This document shows positions 45,706 through 55,601 of a stretch of 64,000 bases of DNA, one piece after another. The stretch comes from Methylobacterium sp. AMS5. GTDB lineage: Bacteria > Pseudomonadota > Alphaproteobacteria > Rhizobiales > Beijerinckiaceae. The position numbers and the translations under genes are program-made. Location: positions 5,089,501 through 5,153,500 of the forward strand of contig NZ_CP006992.1 of NCBI RefSeq assembly GCF_001542815.1. Direction: 5' to 3'. Each line of letters opens with the position of its first letter. The stretch's first letter is position 1. The notes below the pieces were generated by a model that was not told the DNA's origin, made no database searches, and worked only from the letters and a program-made list of their open reading frames with translations.

Positions 45706-48632
45706 TACGCCGTCTCCTCGCCGGCCTGTTCGGCCTCCGCCTCCGCACTGCGGGTGCGGCGCAGGGATTGGTGGGCGAGCGCCACCAGCATCAGCGCGCT
45801 CGCACCCACCACCAGCACCATGATCCCGAGATCGAACACCAGGGCGCTCGCCGCCGGGACCTTGCCGAGCAGCGGCAGCTCCCAATAGGCGAAGTAGGCG
45901 GTGAGGAAGGGCCGCCCGAACGCCCACGAGGCCGCGCCGGCGCCCACCGCGATGAGCAGGCCGAGGCCGATCCACGAGATCGGCTGGATGCGCAGGCGCT
46001 CCTCCACCCACTGCGCGCCGCAGGCCATGTATTGCAGGATGAAGGCGATGGTGAGCGCGATGCCCGCCGCGAAGCCGCCGCCGGGCAGGTCGTGGCCGCG
46101 CAGGAACAGGTGCAGCGACAGCAGCACGATGAACGGGAACAGCCACGTCATCACCACCCGCGGCACCAGCAGGGCGTCGGCGGTGGTGTCGCCGGGTTTG
46201 CGGCCCTCTCGGGCGCGGTCGTAGGCGTCGTGGTGGTGCTGCTGCTTGGGCCGTTCCAGGCTGTCCGGCGCCGGGCGGAAGCGGCGCAGCAGCGCGAACA
46301 CCGTGAGGCCGACGACGCCGAGCACCGAGATCTCGCCCAGCGTGTCGAAGGCGCGGAAATCGACCAGCAGCACGTTGACGACGTTGCGCCCGCCCGCCTG
46401 CGGATAGGCCTCCTCGATGAACCAGCGCGCGATGCCGTCGCCGGCCGGGCGGGTCATCACGGCGTAGGCGAGGCCGGCGAGCCCGGTCCCGGCAAAGCCC
46501 GCGATGCAGAGATCGACGAGGCGGCGGCGGCGGGCCCGCGCCTTCTCGGCGGCGGGCGCGGGAATCGCCTGGTCGCGCTTGGGCAGCCAGCGCAGGCCCA
46601 GCAGCAGCATGACGGTGGTGACGATCTCGACGAGGATCTGCGTCACCGCAAGATCCGGCGCCGAGAGCCAGAGGAAGGTCAGGCTGCTGACGAGCCCTGC
46701 CCCGCCGACGAAGATCGTGGCCGAGAGGCGATGATACTTCGCCCGCTCCGCCGCACCGATCGCGCAGGCGCCGCCGACGAGCCACATCAGCGCGAAGGCG
46801 GGATCGAACGGTGTCAGCCGGCCCGGCGCGAAGAGGTCGAGGCTGCGGGCGATGCCGGTCGCCAGTGCAGCGAGTAGGGCGGCGAGGAACAGGATGCGCA
46901 ATTGCGGCTGGAGCCGCTCGGCGCCGAAGGCCCGTTCCAGCAGGCGGGCGCCCTTCGTCAGGCCGGTCATCGACCGCTCGAACAGCCAGCCGCCGTCGAG
47001 CCGGTCCATCAGCCAGGGACCGCCGCGGGGGTTGGTGTTGATGCGCTTGCCGAACAGCACATACAGCACGACGCCGCCGACGAGCGCGACCATGCTGAGC
47101 GCCAGCGCCGCGTTGAAGCCGTGCCAGATCGCCAGGCTGTAGGTCGGGGCGTTGTCGCCGAATACCGCACCGACGGCGCGCTCCAGGGCCGGGCCGATGG
47201 TGAGGTTCGGGACGAGGCCGATGGCGATGCAGGTGAGCACCAGCATCTCGATCGGAATGCGCATCCACCGCACCGGCTCGTGCGGCGTCTCCGGCAGGTC
47301 GTGCGGGGGTGGGCCGAAGAAGGTCTGGCGGATGAAGCGCAGCGAGTAGAGCATGGTGAAGGCGCTGGCCAGCGTCGCCAGCACCGGCAGGGCGAGGTGG
47401 ATCGGGTGGTCGCCCATGTTGTCGACCGCCTCGGAAAGGAACATCTCCTTCGAGAGGAACCCGTTGAGCAGCGGCACGCCGGCCATCGCCGCGGCGGCGA
47501 CCATCGCCAGCGTGGCCGTATACGGCATGGCCCGCCACAGGCCGGAGAGGCGGCGCATGTCGCGCGTGCCGGTCTCGTGGTCGATGATGCCGACCGCCAT
47601 GAACAGCGAGGCCTTGAAGGTCGCGTGGTTCACCGTGTGGAAGATCGCGGCGACCACGGCGAGCGGCGAGTTGAGGCCGACCAGCAGCGTGATCAGCCCG
47701 AGATGGCTGATGGTCGAGTAGGCGAGCAGGCCCTTCAGGTCGTGCTGGAAGATCGCGCTCCAAGAGCCGACCAGCAGGGTCGCCATGCCGGCGCTGCCGA
47801 CGATCCAGTACCACGCGTCGGTGCCCGCGAGCACCGGCCACAGGCGGATCATCAGGAAGATCCCGGCTTTCACCATGGTGGCGGAGTGCAGGTAGGCGCT
47901 GATCGGCGTCGGCGCCGACATCGCCCGCGGGAGCCAGATGTGGAACGGGAACTGCGCCGACTTGGTGAGCGCGCCCATCAGCACCAGCACCAGGGCCGGC
48001 AGGTAGAGCGGGCTGTTGCGGATCGTGTCGCCCGAGGCCAGCACGGTGGCCAGATCGTAGCTGCCGACGATGCGCCCGATCAGCACCGTTCCGACCAGGA
48101 GGCACAGGCCGCCGGCGGCGGTGATGGTCAGCGACATCCGCGCCCCGTCCCGCGCCGCCGCGTTGTCGTACCAGTAGCCGATTAGCAGGAACGAGACGAT
48201 GCTCGTCAGTTCCCAGAACAGGACGAGCTGGATCAGGTTGCCGGAAAGCACGATGCCGAGCATCGCGCCGACGAAGGCGAGAAAATAGGAGAAGAGCCGC
48301 GGCACCGGGTCGGCGGCGGCCATGTAGTAGCGCGCGTAGAGCACCACCAGCGCGCCGATGGCGAGCACCAGCACCGCGAAGAGCCACGCGAGCCCGTCGA
48401 GCCGCAGGACGAGGTTGACGCCGAGGCTCGGCAGCCACTCGACGGCATGGACGACGGTACCGCCCCCGCCGAGTTGCGGGGTCAGCGCGAGGAGACAGCC
48501 GAGGCTGGCCAGCATCACCAGCCCGGCGGAGACCGCCGCAGCCGTGCGCGCGCGGCTCGGCAAGGCAGCTGTGAGCACGGAGCCCGCGAAGGGGAGGATC
48601 GCTGCGGCGGCGAGAAGGGCGTTGGACGACAT
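45705..48632 (-). CDS. mrpA: Mrp antiporter subunit A fused to subunit B
   Basis: A 975-residue protein in which MrpA and MrpB are one chain, as in PhaAB-type systems of alphaproteobacteria. The MrpA core has LFWELTSIVSFLLIGYW, KSAQFPFHIWLPRAMSAPTPISAYLHSATMV (broken into LPRAMSAPTPISAY and LHSATMVKAG) and HTVNHATFKASLF. The DUF4040/MrpB part near 800-960 has LFLRGHDLPGGGFAAG. The enzyme is the large proton- and ion-translocating subunit. Start 48632 (MSSNALL) is preferred over upstream in-frame starts at 48737, which lack family sequence. It heads a tightly overlapping six-gene operon, mrpACDEFG. Confidence 0.94.
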   Translation of the reverse strand: MSSNALLAAAAILPFAGSVLTAALPSRARTAAAVSAGLVMLASLGCLLALTPQLGGGGTVVHAVEWLPSLGVNLVLRLDGLAWLFAVLVLAIGALVVLYARYYMAAADPVPRLFSYFLAFVGAMLGIVLSGNLIQLVLFWELTSIVSFLLIGYWYDNAAARDGARMSLTITAAGGLCLLVGTVLIGRIVGSYDLATVLASGDTIRNSPLYLPALVLVLMGALTKSAQFPFHIWLPRAMSAPTPISAYLHSATMVKAGIFLMIRLWPVLAGTDAWYWIVGSAGMATLLVGSWSAIFQHDLKGLLAYSTISHLGLITLLVGLNSPLAVVAAIFHTVNHATFKASLFMAVGIIDHETGTRDMRRLSGLWRAMPYTATLAMVAAAAMAGVPLLNGFLSKEMFLSEAVDNMGDHPIHLALPVLATLASAFTMLYSLRFIRQTFFGPPPHDLPETPHEPVRWMRIPIEMLVLTCIAIGLVPNLTIGPALERAVGAVFGDNAPTYSLAIWHGFNAALALSMVALVGGVVLYVLFGKRINTNPRGGPWLMDRLDGGWLFERSMTGLTKGARLLERAFGAERLQPQLRILFLAALLAALATGIARSLDLFAPGRLTPFDPAFALMWLVGGACAIGAAERAKYHRLSATIFVGGAGLVSSLTFLWLSAPDLAVTQILVEIVTTVMLLLGLRWLPKRDQAIPAPAAEKARARRRRLVDLCIAGFAGTGLAGLAYAVMTRPAGDGIARWFIEEAYPQAGGRNVVNVLLVDFRAFDTLGEISVLGVVGLTVFALLRRFRPAPDSLERPKQQHHHDAYDRAREGRKPGDTTADALLVPRVVMTWLFPFIVLLSLHLFLRGHDLPGGGFAAGIALTIAFILQYMACGAQWVEERLRIQPISWIGLGLLIAVGAGAASWAFGRPFLTAYFAYWELPLLGKVPAASALVFDLGIMVLVVGASALMLVALAHQSLRRTRSAEAEAEQAGEETA

Positions 48633-48977
48633 CAACCCGTGCGAGATGCAGGCTCGGAAGCGGCCTGAAGGACGAAAAGGGACGGCGCGTGAGAGCCAAG
48701 CCGCTCGCCCTGGCGGGCGCGGCCTTCGCGGATGCACTTAAGGCATGCCCGACGGTTCGACCGCAAGGGATCGGCGAGGGAAAGGCGAAATCGGCCCGAT
48801 GGTTGCGCGGCGTGAGAATCCGCACCTGGCCCCCCAAGCGCACCGGAAGCCGGTCGGATGGAGGCGCGAACGGCAACCGTTGTCTGAATAGGGCGTGGGC
48901 GATCGACTTGAGCCTGTGGGCCGGTCCGACGAAGGGCAGGCCCTGCCCTCCTGCAACGAAGCCTCGGGACAGGCCGT
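48633..48977. other. Divergent intergenic region upstream of mrpA
   Basis: About 345 bases between mrpA and a plus-strand hypothetical gene. It must carry the mrp promoter. A small inverted repeat (GGGCAG and CTGCCC) lies near 48933-48947. No gene is seen. Confidence 0.45.
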
Positions 48978-49367
48978 ATGAATGTCGGAACTGCCGGTGA
49001 CGCGACGAACCCGTCGGAACACGATGTGGCGACGCTGGGCGAGCGGATCTGGCTCGCCACGGAGATGGCGTGCGATCCGATCTGGAACGCGTATCGGGAT
49101 CGCCTCGGCGTCCAGCCGCCGCTGCAGACCGTGGGCGCCATTCTCGCCACCACCCGCGGCCGGTTCGGCCCCGAGGCGCAGACGGAGGCCTTGCGGATCG
49201 CGGCCCGTGTCAGCGACGAGACCGTGCTGCGCCTGACGGAGCGGTTGATCCAGGCGCGGGACGCGCAAGCGGTCCTGCGCACGTCGCGGGCCGCCTTCCT
49301 GCGCTCCCTCGTGACCCTCGCCGCAGGCCCGGAGGCCCCGCCTTCGCCGGCTCCGATCGCGCCGTGA
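48978..49367 (+). CDS. Hypothetical protein
   Basis: A 129-residue soluble, mostly helical protein rich in Ala, Arg and Leu (TLGERIWLATEMACDPIWN and similar), with a Pro-rich tail. No signal peptide, membrane segment or catalytic motif is recognised. The start is ATG 48978 with a moderate AGG-type site. It is not part of the mrp operon (opposite strand) and is followed by another small gene on the other strand. Confidence 0.6.
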   Translation: MNVGTAGDATNPSEHDVATLGERIWLATEMACDPIWNAYRDRLGVQPPLQTVGAILATTRGRFGPEAQTEALRIAARVSDETVLRLTERLIQARDAQAVLRTSRAAFLRSLVTLAAGPEAPPSPAPIAP

Positions 49368-49485
49368 TGCGGGGATGACGCCCTCGGGCCTCCGCGGCGT
49401 CATCCTCGGTGTCTCTCACGAAGCGCCCGCCGCGCCGCCGTGACCGACGGAGAGCCGTCCGGCGGCCGGGAGCTGTCGTGGGATC

Positions 49486-49707
49486 TCAGAGCGGAAAGGC
49501 CGCCAGCGCTTGTTCGAGCGCGCGCCGTGCCATCTGCCGCGCGGCGGCCTCCGTCTGCGTCTCGGATTCGATGGCGGGCACCCGCACCGTCGCCGCGACC
49601 TCGACGACGTCGCGTCCCGCGTCCGGCCGGCCGAACAGAACCCGCACCACAACCTGCCGCCGGCCGTCGATCACGTCCTGCGTTTCCTGGGTCATCCGAA
49701 CCGGCAT
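49486..49707 (-). CDS. Hypothetical small protein
   Basis: A 73-residue protein with a beta-strand-rich first half (VVVRVLFG, DVVEVAATVRVP) and an amphipathic C-terminal helix (EAAARQMARRALEQALAAF), reminiscent of a small nucleic-acid-binding fold but without a recognisable motif. The start 49707 is supported by GGAGGGAGA; longer upstream extensions (to 49920) look non-coding. Function unknown. Confidence 0.6.
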   Translation of the reverse strand: MPVRMTQETQDVIDGRRQVVVRVLFGRPDAGRDVVEVAATVRVPAIESETQTEAAARQMARRALEQALAAFPL

Positions 49708-50191
49708 CCGCGTCTCCCTCCAAGCCGGCGGCGCCCGATGCGCCCTCGCCGTCTCCGGCAGGACGAACGAAGCACGGGGCGAAGCGTTGCCTGGATAGCG
49801 CCGGGGCGGGCTGAGGCTATGGGCCGCGCGGGCGCAGCGGGATTGAAACGGTTCGGCGGGTGAACGGGTCGCGATCTCCTCGCCCCGGCCGATCCGGCAG
49901 GGATCAACGGCAAGGATCAAATGCTTCGCTCGCCGGACGCCGATCGTTTACCGTCGAAAGTCCCGAAATCTTCACGAGACGCGATCACTCTGTCCAGTGA
50001 CGGGCCGGCGATCCCGTTTTGATACGGCTTTCCTCAGGCACACACTTTGCGGAACCCGGCAAAGTTCAATCCTGCGCGGTTTCGGCCGTCCCGGGGTGGA
50101 GCGATGACGCGGTGACAGACGAGCGTTTGCGCCGTGCCGGATTTCGAGCCGGTCAGAGACTCCGACGATCGATCGCAGACGGGACCAAGTC
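49708..50191. other. Intergenic region upstream of the nucleotide-sugar operon
   Basis: About 480 bases. The half nearest 50192 has lower GC and probably carries the operon promoter. The start of the dehydrogenase lacks a strong Shine-Dalgarno in the last 15 bases. No gene or known RNA element is seen. Confidence 0.5.
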
Positions 50192-51529
50192 ATGGACGCC
50201 AGAAAAGCTCCCAACGTCGTCATCATCGGTCTCGGTTACGTCGGCCTGACCCTGTCCGTTGCTCTGGCCCGCCGCGGTGTCCAAGTCTACGGCATCGAGA
50301 AGCGGGCCGACGTCGTCGAGAAGACCAATGCCGGCGTGCCGCATTTCGCCGAGGTGGGGCTTCAGGCCGCCCTCGCCGACGTCGTGAAGAAGGGCCGCTT
50401 CGTCGCGAGCACGACGACGCAGGACGTGCCGCGGGCCGAGTACTACATCATCACGGTGGGCACCCCGCTCTATCCCGGCTCGCACGAGCCGCGTCTCGAC
50501 ATGATCGAGGAGGCGACCCGCGAGGTGGCCGAGCACTTCACCGACGGCGCGACGGTGATCCTGCGCTCGACCGTGCGGATCGGCACGACCACCGGCGTGG
50601 TGAAGCCGATCCTCGACCGCACCGGCACCGACTACCACCTCGCCATGTGCCCCGAGCGGACGCTCGAGGGCGATGCCATGCGCGAACTCATCAACCTGCC
50701 GCAGATCGTCGGCGGTGAGACGCCGGACGCGTCCGACGCGGCGGCCGCCCTGTTCAGCCGCCTGACCCACACCATCGTCCGGGTCGCGAGCCCCGAGACG
50801 GCGGAGATGATCAAGCTCGTGGACAACACCTCGCGCGACGTCCACTTCGCCTTCGCCAACGAGGTGGCGCGGGCCTGCGACGCGCTCGGCATCAACGCCA
50901 ACGACGTGATCCGCTACGGCAAGCTCGGCTATACCCGCACCAATGTCGCCGCGCCGGGCCTCGTCGGCGGTCCCTGCCTGGAGAAGGACCCGCACATCCT
51001 GCTCTCCTCGGTCTCCGGCAAGGGCGTGAACCTCGAGATCACCGCGGCCTCCCGCCTCGTCAACGAGCGCCAGCCGGCGGAGACGGTGGGCAGCCTCGTC
51101 GAGCGGCTGCGGGCCCGTCGCGCCGGGCCGTTCAAGGCGGTGGTCGCCGGCCTCGCCTTCAAGGGCCGCCCGGAAACCGATGACCTGCGCGGGTCGATGT
51201 CCCTCCACGTCATCCGCGAGATGATGGCGACCGAGCAGTTCTCCGAGATCCGGGTCTATGACGGCGTGGTGCCGATGGATCACATCCGGGCGATCTCGTC
51301 GGGGCTGACGCCCTACGACAACCTCGCCGCCGCCTGCGCCGGCGCCGACGTGCTCGTGATCGCCAACAACCATCCGGAATATTCGAAGATCGACCTGGAA
51401 ACGATCATCGGTACGATGTCGGACGACGCCTTCGTCTACGATTACTGGAACAACCTCAGCGAGATGCCGGCGGAGGTTCTGGAAAATCGCTACGTCACCG
51501 TGGGCAACCTCGTGGGTAAGTTTCAATGA
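50192..51529 (+). CDS. Nucleotide-sugar dehydrogenase (WecC/UDP-ManNAc or UDP-Glc type)
   Basis: A 445-residue NAD-dependent four-electron dehydrogenase that makes a UDP-uronate. The Rossmann motif GLGYVG is at residues 13-18, VGTPL at 89-93, and the catalytic Cys262 lies in GGPCLEKDPHIL; Lys208 in EMIKLVDN is also expected in the active site. The sequence is closer in length and layout to the UDP-N-acetylmannosamine dehydrogenase branch, but acceptor specificity is not certain. It starts a five-gene operon; its stop overlaps the epimerase start as ATGA. Confidence 0.9.
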   Translation: MDARKAPNVVIIGLGYVGLTLSVALARRGVQVYGIEKRADVVEKTNAGVPHFAEVGLQAALADVVKKGRFVASTTTQDVPRAEYYIITVGTPLYPGSHEPRLDMIEEATREVAEHFTDGATVILRSTVRIGTTTGVVKPILDRTGTDYHLAMCPERTLEGDAMRELINLPQIVGGETPDASDAAAALFSRLTHTIVRVASPETAEMIKLVDNTSRDVHFAFANEVARACDALGINANDVIRYGKLGYTRTNVAAPGLVGGPCLEKDPHILLSSVSGKGVNLEITAASRLVNERQPAETVGSLVERLRARRAGPFKAVVAGLAFKGRPETDDLRGSMSLHVIREMMATEQFSEIRVYDGVVPMDHIRAISSGLTPYDNLAAACAGADVLVIANNHPEYSKIDLETIIGTMSDDAFVYDYWNNLSEMPAEVLENRYVTVGNLVGKFQ

Positions 51530-52497
51530 GCAGACTGGCTGTCACCGGGGCGGGCGGATTCATCGGCGCCCACCTCACCCGCGCGCTCCTGGCCGAGGGC
51601 CACGAGGTCGTCGCGATCGACAACTACATCCGCGGACAGGCCTCGCGGCTCGCCAGCGCCCAGGGCGCGATCCATCGCATGACGCTCGACGTGCGCGACA
51701 AGGATGCGCTGGTCGAAGCGATCCGGGGCGTCGCCTGCGTGTTTCACCTGGCCGCCGTCAACGGCACGGAGAACTTCTACACGCAGCCGCAACTGGTGCT
51801 CGATGTCGGCGTGCGCGGGGCGCTCGCCGTCTCCGAGGCCTGCATCGAGGCCGGTGTGCCCGATCTCGTCGTCGCCTCCTCGGCGGAGGTCTACCAGACC
51901 CCGCGCGTGGTGCCGACGGACGAGACCATCGAGATGGTGATCCCCGACTCGCTCAACCCGCGCTACTCCTACGGCGGGTCGAAGCTGATCTCGGAGCTGA
52001 TCGCCTTCAACTATTGCCGCGACAAGCTGCGCAAGGTCCAGGTCTTCCGCCCGCACAACATCTACGGGCCGGACATGGGCTGGAAGCACGTCGTGCCGCA
52101 GCTCATCGAGAAGATCGTCGCGGCCGGCGACGGCGGGTCGATCACGCTCCAGGGCGACGGCAGCGAGACCCGCGCCTTCTGTTACGTCAGCGACGTCGTC
52201 GACGGCATCGTCCGGATGTGGCGCGACGGCGAGAGCATGAACGTCTACCATATCGGCTCGATGGAGGAGGTCGCCATCCGCGATCTCGCCCGGATCACCG
52301 CGGAGGCGCTCGGCACCCGCGTCGATCTGATCGCCGGACCGGCCGCCGCCGGGGCGACGCCGCGCCGCTGCCCCGACATCGGCAAGATGCAGGCGATCGG
52401 CTACGCGCCTTCCGTCTCCCTGGTCCAGGGCATCGAGCGCACGGTGACGTGGTACCGGCAGAACCCGGCGCCGACCGATTCCAACCCGCTTCTGTAG
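51526..52497 (+). CDS. NAD-dependent epimerase/dehydratase
   Basis: A 323-residue extended SDR: TGAGGFIG at residues 7-14, HLAAVN, VVASSAEVY with the Ser, and Tyr149-Lys153 in YSYGGSK. The FRPHNIYGPDMGW stretch is typical of sugar epimerases. It interconverts a nucleotide sugar, probably the substrate or product of the preceding dehydrogenase. Start overlaps the dehydrogenase stop. It is followed by the GDP-fucose synthase gene after 10 bases. Confidence 0.9.
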   Translation: MSRLAVTGAGGFIGAHLTRALLAEGHEVVAIDNYIRGQASRLASAQGAIHRMTLDVRDKDALVEAIRGVACVFHLAAVNGTENFYTQPQLVLDVGVRGALAVSEACIEAGVPDLVVASSAEVYQTPRVVPTDETIEMVIPDSLNPRYSYGGSKLISELIAFNYCRDKLRKVQVFRPHNIYGPDMGWKHVVPQLIEKIVAAGDGGSITLQGDGSETRAFCYVSDVVDGIVRMWRDGESMNVYHIGSMEEVAIRDLARITAEALGTRVDLIAGPAAAGATPRRCPDIGKMQAIGYAPSVSLVQGIERTVTWYRQNPAPTDSNPLL

Positions 52498-52507
52498 AGG
52501 CCGACCG

Positions 52508-53446
52508 ATGCACAGCTTGGCGGGCAAGACCGTCTTCGTCGCCGGACATCGCGGCCTCGTCGGCAGCGCCCTGGTACGGCGTTTGGAAAGCGAGGATTGC
52601 GCGATTCTCACCGCCAGCCGCGCGGAACTCGACCTGTGCGATCAGTCCGCCGTGCGCGCCTGGATGCGCGACCGGCGGCCCGACGCGGTGTTCCTGGCCG
52701 CGGCCAAGGTCGGCGGGATCCTGGCCAACGCGACCTACCCGGCCGACTTCCTCTACGAGAACCTGATGATCGAGGCCAACGTCATCGAGGCGGCGTTCCG
52801 CGCCGATGTCGGCAAGCTGCTGTTCCTCGGATCGAGTTGCATCTATCCGAAATTCGCCGAGCAGCCGATCGTCGAGTCGAGCCTGCTCACGGGATCGCTG
52901 GAGCCGACCAACGAATGGTACGCGATCGCCAAGATCGCGGGGATCAAGCTGGCCCAGGCCTATCGCCAGCAGCACGGCCGCGACTTCATCTCGGCCATGC
53001 CGACCAACCTCTACGGGCCGGGCGACAATTTCGACCTCAACTCCAGCCACGTCCTGCCGGCCCTGATCCGCAAGGCGCACGAGGCCAAGCGCTCCGGCGC
53101 CAAGGAGATGGTGATCTGGGGCACCGGTTCGCCCCGCCGGGAGTTCCTGCACGTCGATGACTGCGCCGACGCCTGCGTCCACCTGATGAAGACCTATTCG
53201 GAGGCCGAGCACGTCAATGTCGGTTCGGGCGAGGATATCCCGATCTACGACCTGACCCGCCTCGTCTGCGACGTCGTCGGCTTCGAGGGCGAGATCGTGC
53301 GCGATCCGAGCAAGCCCGACGGCACCCCGCGCAAGCTGATGTCGGCGGACAAGCTGCGCGGTCTCGGCTGGGCGCCGAAGGTGCCGCTCCGGGACGGTGT
53401 CGCGGCGACCTATGCGTGGTTCCAGGAGCACGTCGCCCATGGCTGA
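52508..53446 (+). CDS. fcl: GDP-L-fucose synthase
   Basis: A 312-residue GDP-4-keto-6-deoxymannose epimerase/reductase. Hallmarks include GHRGLVG at residues 13-19, AAAKVGGI, LGSSCIYPK, Tyr138/Lys142 in EWYAIAKIAGIKL, and FLHVDDCADA. It makes GDP-L-fucose, the last step of fucose synthesis; the gmd dehydratase that provides its substrate is not in the window. In Fcl the epimerising residues Cys109- and His179-like are in the SSCIYP and SHVLPALI blocks. It implies fucose in the polysaccharide. Confidence 0.94.
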   Translation: MHSLAGKTVFVAGHRGLVGSALVRRLESEDCAILTASRAELDLCDQSAVRAWMRDRRPDAVFLAAAKVGGILANATYPADFLYENLMIEANVIEAAFRADVGKLLFLGSSCIYPKFAEQPIVESSLLTGSLEPTNEWYAIAKIAGIKLAQAYRQQHGRDFISAMPTNLYGPGDNFDLNSSHVLPALIRKAHEAKRSGAKEMVIWGTGSPRREFLHVDDCADACVHLMKTYSEAEHVNVGSGEDIPIYDLTRLVCDVVGFEGEIVRDPSKPDGTPRKLMSADKLRGLGWAPKVPLRDGVAATYAWFQEHVAHG

Positions 53447-53465
53447 GATCGAGGGAAGCCTGCCC

Positions 53466-54317
53466 ATGAGCGAGGCCGTGGCCATCCCGGCCTCCGGACC
53501 CTATGCGCTCCGGATCAACCGGAACGATCCCTACCTCGTCCAGGCGGACGGGCCGGCGGCGCACCGCCTTCCGGCGACCCGCATCCTCGGCGTGCCGGTG
53601 AGCGTCATCGACATGCCGTTGGCCGTGCGCACCATCACCGGCTGGGCGCGGGCGCGGCGCACCAGCATGATCTGCGTGCGCGACGTGCACGGCATCATGT
53701 GCGCCCAGGAGCAACCCGAGCTGAGGGCCGCGCACGAGCGGGCCAGCATGATCACCCCGGACGGCGCGCCGCTCACGATCATCAGCCGGTTCTTCCGCGC
53801 GCACGGCACCGGCCGCGTACCGGGCCCCTCGCTGATGGAGGAGATGTTCGCGGCCACCCAGAACACCGGCATCCGTCATTATCTCTACGGCGGCAAGGAG
53901 GGCGTGGCCGAGCAGGTCGCGGCCAATTTCGCCCGCAAATATCCCGGCAGCGCGGTGTGCGGCCTCGCCTGTCCGCCCTTCGGCGCCGTCGCGCCCGATC
54001 TCGACGCGCGGCTCACCGATGCGATCAGGGCGGCCGAGCCGCACATCGTCTGGGTCGGCATGTCGACGCCCAAGCAGGACATCTGGATGAACGATCACTT
54101 GGATCGTTTGCCCGGCATGGTGCTGATCGGTGTCGGCGCCGCCTTCGATTTCCATTCCGGGGCGGTGAAGCGGGCGCCGAGATTCATGCAGGTGCTCGCC
54201 CTCGAATGGCTGCACCGGCTCTTGAGCGAGCCCCGGCGGCTGTGGCGGCGCTACCTCGTCATGGCGCCCGTCTTCCTGTGGAAGATGGCACGCCAGCCCG
54301 AGCCGCGCCGTTCGTAA
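53466..54317 (+). CDS. WecG/TagA/CpsF-family glycosyltransferase (GT26)
   Basis: A 283-residue GT26 protein. The hallmark stretches TPDGAPL, YLYGGKEGVAEQVAANF, YPGSAVCG, VWVGMSTPKQD and LIGVGAAFDFHSGAVKRAPR are all present, followed by the C-terminal WLHRLLSEPRRLWRRYL, typical of membrane-associated acyl-glycosyltransferases. It adds N-acetylmannosaminuronate or a related sugar to a lipid-linked acceptor, agreeing with the dehydrogenase upstream. The start is 53466, with GAGGGAAG seven bases upstream; 53439, overlapping fcl, is the alternative. Confidence 0.9.
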   Translation: MSEAVAIPASGPYALRINRNDPYLVQADGPAAHRLPATRILGVPVSVIDMPLAVRTITGWARARRTSMICVRDVHGIMCAQEQPELRAAHERASMITPDGAPLTIISRFFRAHGTGRVPGPSLMEEMFAATQNTGIRHYLYGGKEGVAEQVAANFARKYPGSAVCGLACPPFGAVAPDLDARLTDAIRAAEPHIVWVGMSTPKQDIWMNDHLDRLPGMVLIGVGAAFDFHSGAVKRAPRFMQVLALEWLHRLLSEPRRLWRRYLVMAPVFLWKMARQPEPRRS

Positions 54318-54328
54318 GGAGCCATCTG

Positions 54329-55501
54329 TTGCGTGTCCTCATCGTCCACAACTACTACCAGATCCGGGGCGGCGAGGACGCGGTGGTGGAGCAAGAGGCC
54401 GCGGCCCTTGCCAGGGCCGGCTGCATCGTCGAGACGGTGGCCTTCCACAACGACGACATCCGCACGCCGCTGGACCGCCTGCGCACGGCCTTCGAGGCGC
54501 CGAACGCGCCGCGCGGCATTGCCCGCGTCGTCGAGGCGGTGGAGCGCTTCCGTCCGGACGTGGTCCACGCTCACAACACCTTTCCGCTGGTCTCGCCCGC
54601 CATGCACGGGGTGGTGCGGGCGCTCGGCCCGGTGACGGTGCAGACGCTGCACAATTTCCGCCTCGCCTGCGCCGGCGCGATCCTGATGCGCGACGGCGCG
54701 CCCTGCGAGACCTGCCTCACCGGCTCCGCCTACGCGGCGGTGCGCCACGGCTGCTACCGCGGCTCGCGGCTCGGCACGTTTGCCGTGGCGCGGATGATCG
54801 ACCGCCACCGCCGGGCCGGCACTTGGACGCGGGACGTCGATGCCTTCGTCGCGCTGACCGAATTCGCCCGCGATCGCTTCATCGCGGCGGGTTTGCCCGC
54901 GCACCGCATCTTCGTGAAGCCCAACGGCCTGCTCGATCCGGGACCGCCGGATGACGGCCCGCGCGAGGGCATCCTGTTCGCCGGCCGCCTCAGCGTCGAG
55001 AAGGGTGTGGAGATCCTGAAGGGGGCCGCCGCCCTCCTCGCCGCACCGGTCGATGTCGCGGGCGAAGGGCCGCTGCGGGAAAGCCTCGAAGGCGCGCCGG
55101 GGCTCAACCTGCTCGGCGCCCTGCCCCGCGCGGAAATGCGGGCGCGGATGAGCCGGGCCGTCGCCCTCGTCGTGCCCTCGCTGTGTTACGAGGGGCTGCC
55201 GATGGTCGTGGCCGAGGCCTATGCGGCGGGCACGCCGGTCATCGCCTCGCGGATCGGTGCGCTCACCGGCCTCGTGGAGGAGGGCGTGACGGGCCTGCTG
55301 GTGAAGCCGGGCGATCCGGCCGAACTCGCGCGAGCCATCGAGCGGCTGCGCGCCCGGCCGGAGGAAGCCCGGCGGATGGGCGCGGCCGCCCGTGCCGCCT
55401 ACCTGCGTGATTGGACCGAGACGGCGACGACCGCCACGCTGCTGACGGTCTACCGGTCGGCGCTCGCCGCACGGATGCGGGAAGGGCGCGCCATCGCGTG
55501 A
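54329..55501 (+). CDS. Glycosyltransferase family 4 protein, TTG start
   Basis: A 390-residue GT4 enzyme: N-terminal RVLIVHNYYQIRGGEDAVVEQE, HAHNTFPLVSPA, QTLHNFRLAC; C-terminal ILFAGRLSVEKGVEIL and PSLCYEGLPMVVAEAYAAGTPVIAS with the E-x7-E motif. It lacks a near ATG; TTG at 54329 places the family start Met-Arg-Val-Leu and has AAGGAG eight bases upstream. It follows the GT26 gene after 11 bases, as the last gene of the operon. Confidence 0.88.
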   Translation: MRVLIVHNYYQIRGGEDAVVEQEAAALARAGCIVETVAFHNDDIRTPLDRLRTAFEAPNAPRGIARVVEAVERFRPDVVHAHNTFPLVSPAMHGVVRALGPVTVQTLHNFRLACAGAILMRDGAPCETCLTGSAYAAVRHGCYRGSRLGTFAVARMIDRHRRAGTWTRDVDAFVALTEFARDRFIAAGLPAHRIFVKPNGLLDPGPPDDGPREGILFAGRLSVEKGVEILKGAAALLAAPVDVAGEGPLRESLEGAPGLNLLGALPRAEMRARMSRAVALVVPSLCYEGLPMVVAEAYAAGTPVIASRIGALTGLVEEGVTGLLVKPGDPAELARAIERLRARPEEARRMGAAARAAYLRDWTETATTATLLTVYRSALAARMREGRAIA

Positions 55502-55601
55502 GGAGGCGTGACCCGGGTTCGATCGTGGTCAGTGAGCCATCGAGAGGGCGCACGCCTCATGGGGGGTACGGGCAGATCCGTGGATGGGGCCCGACCTCCA
55601 C

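Noticed and set aside
45715..48876. Minus-strand frame running alongside mrpA and reaching mrpC in frame
   Set aside because: Only the mrpC part (from 45705 down) has family sequence; the rest is an off-frame Arg/Pro/Gly-rich translation of mrpA.
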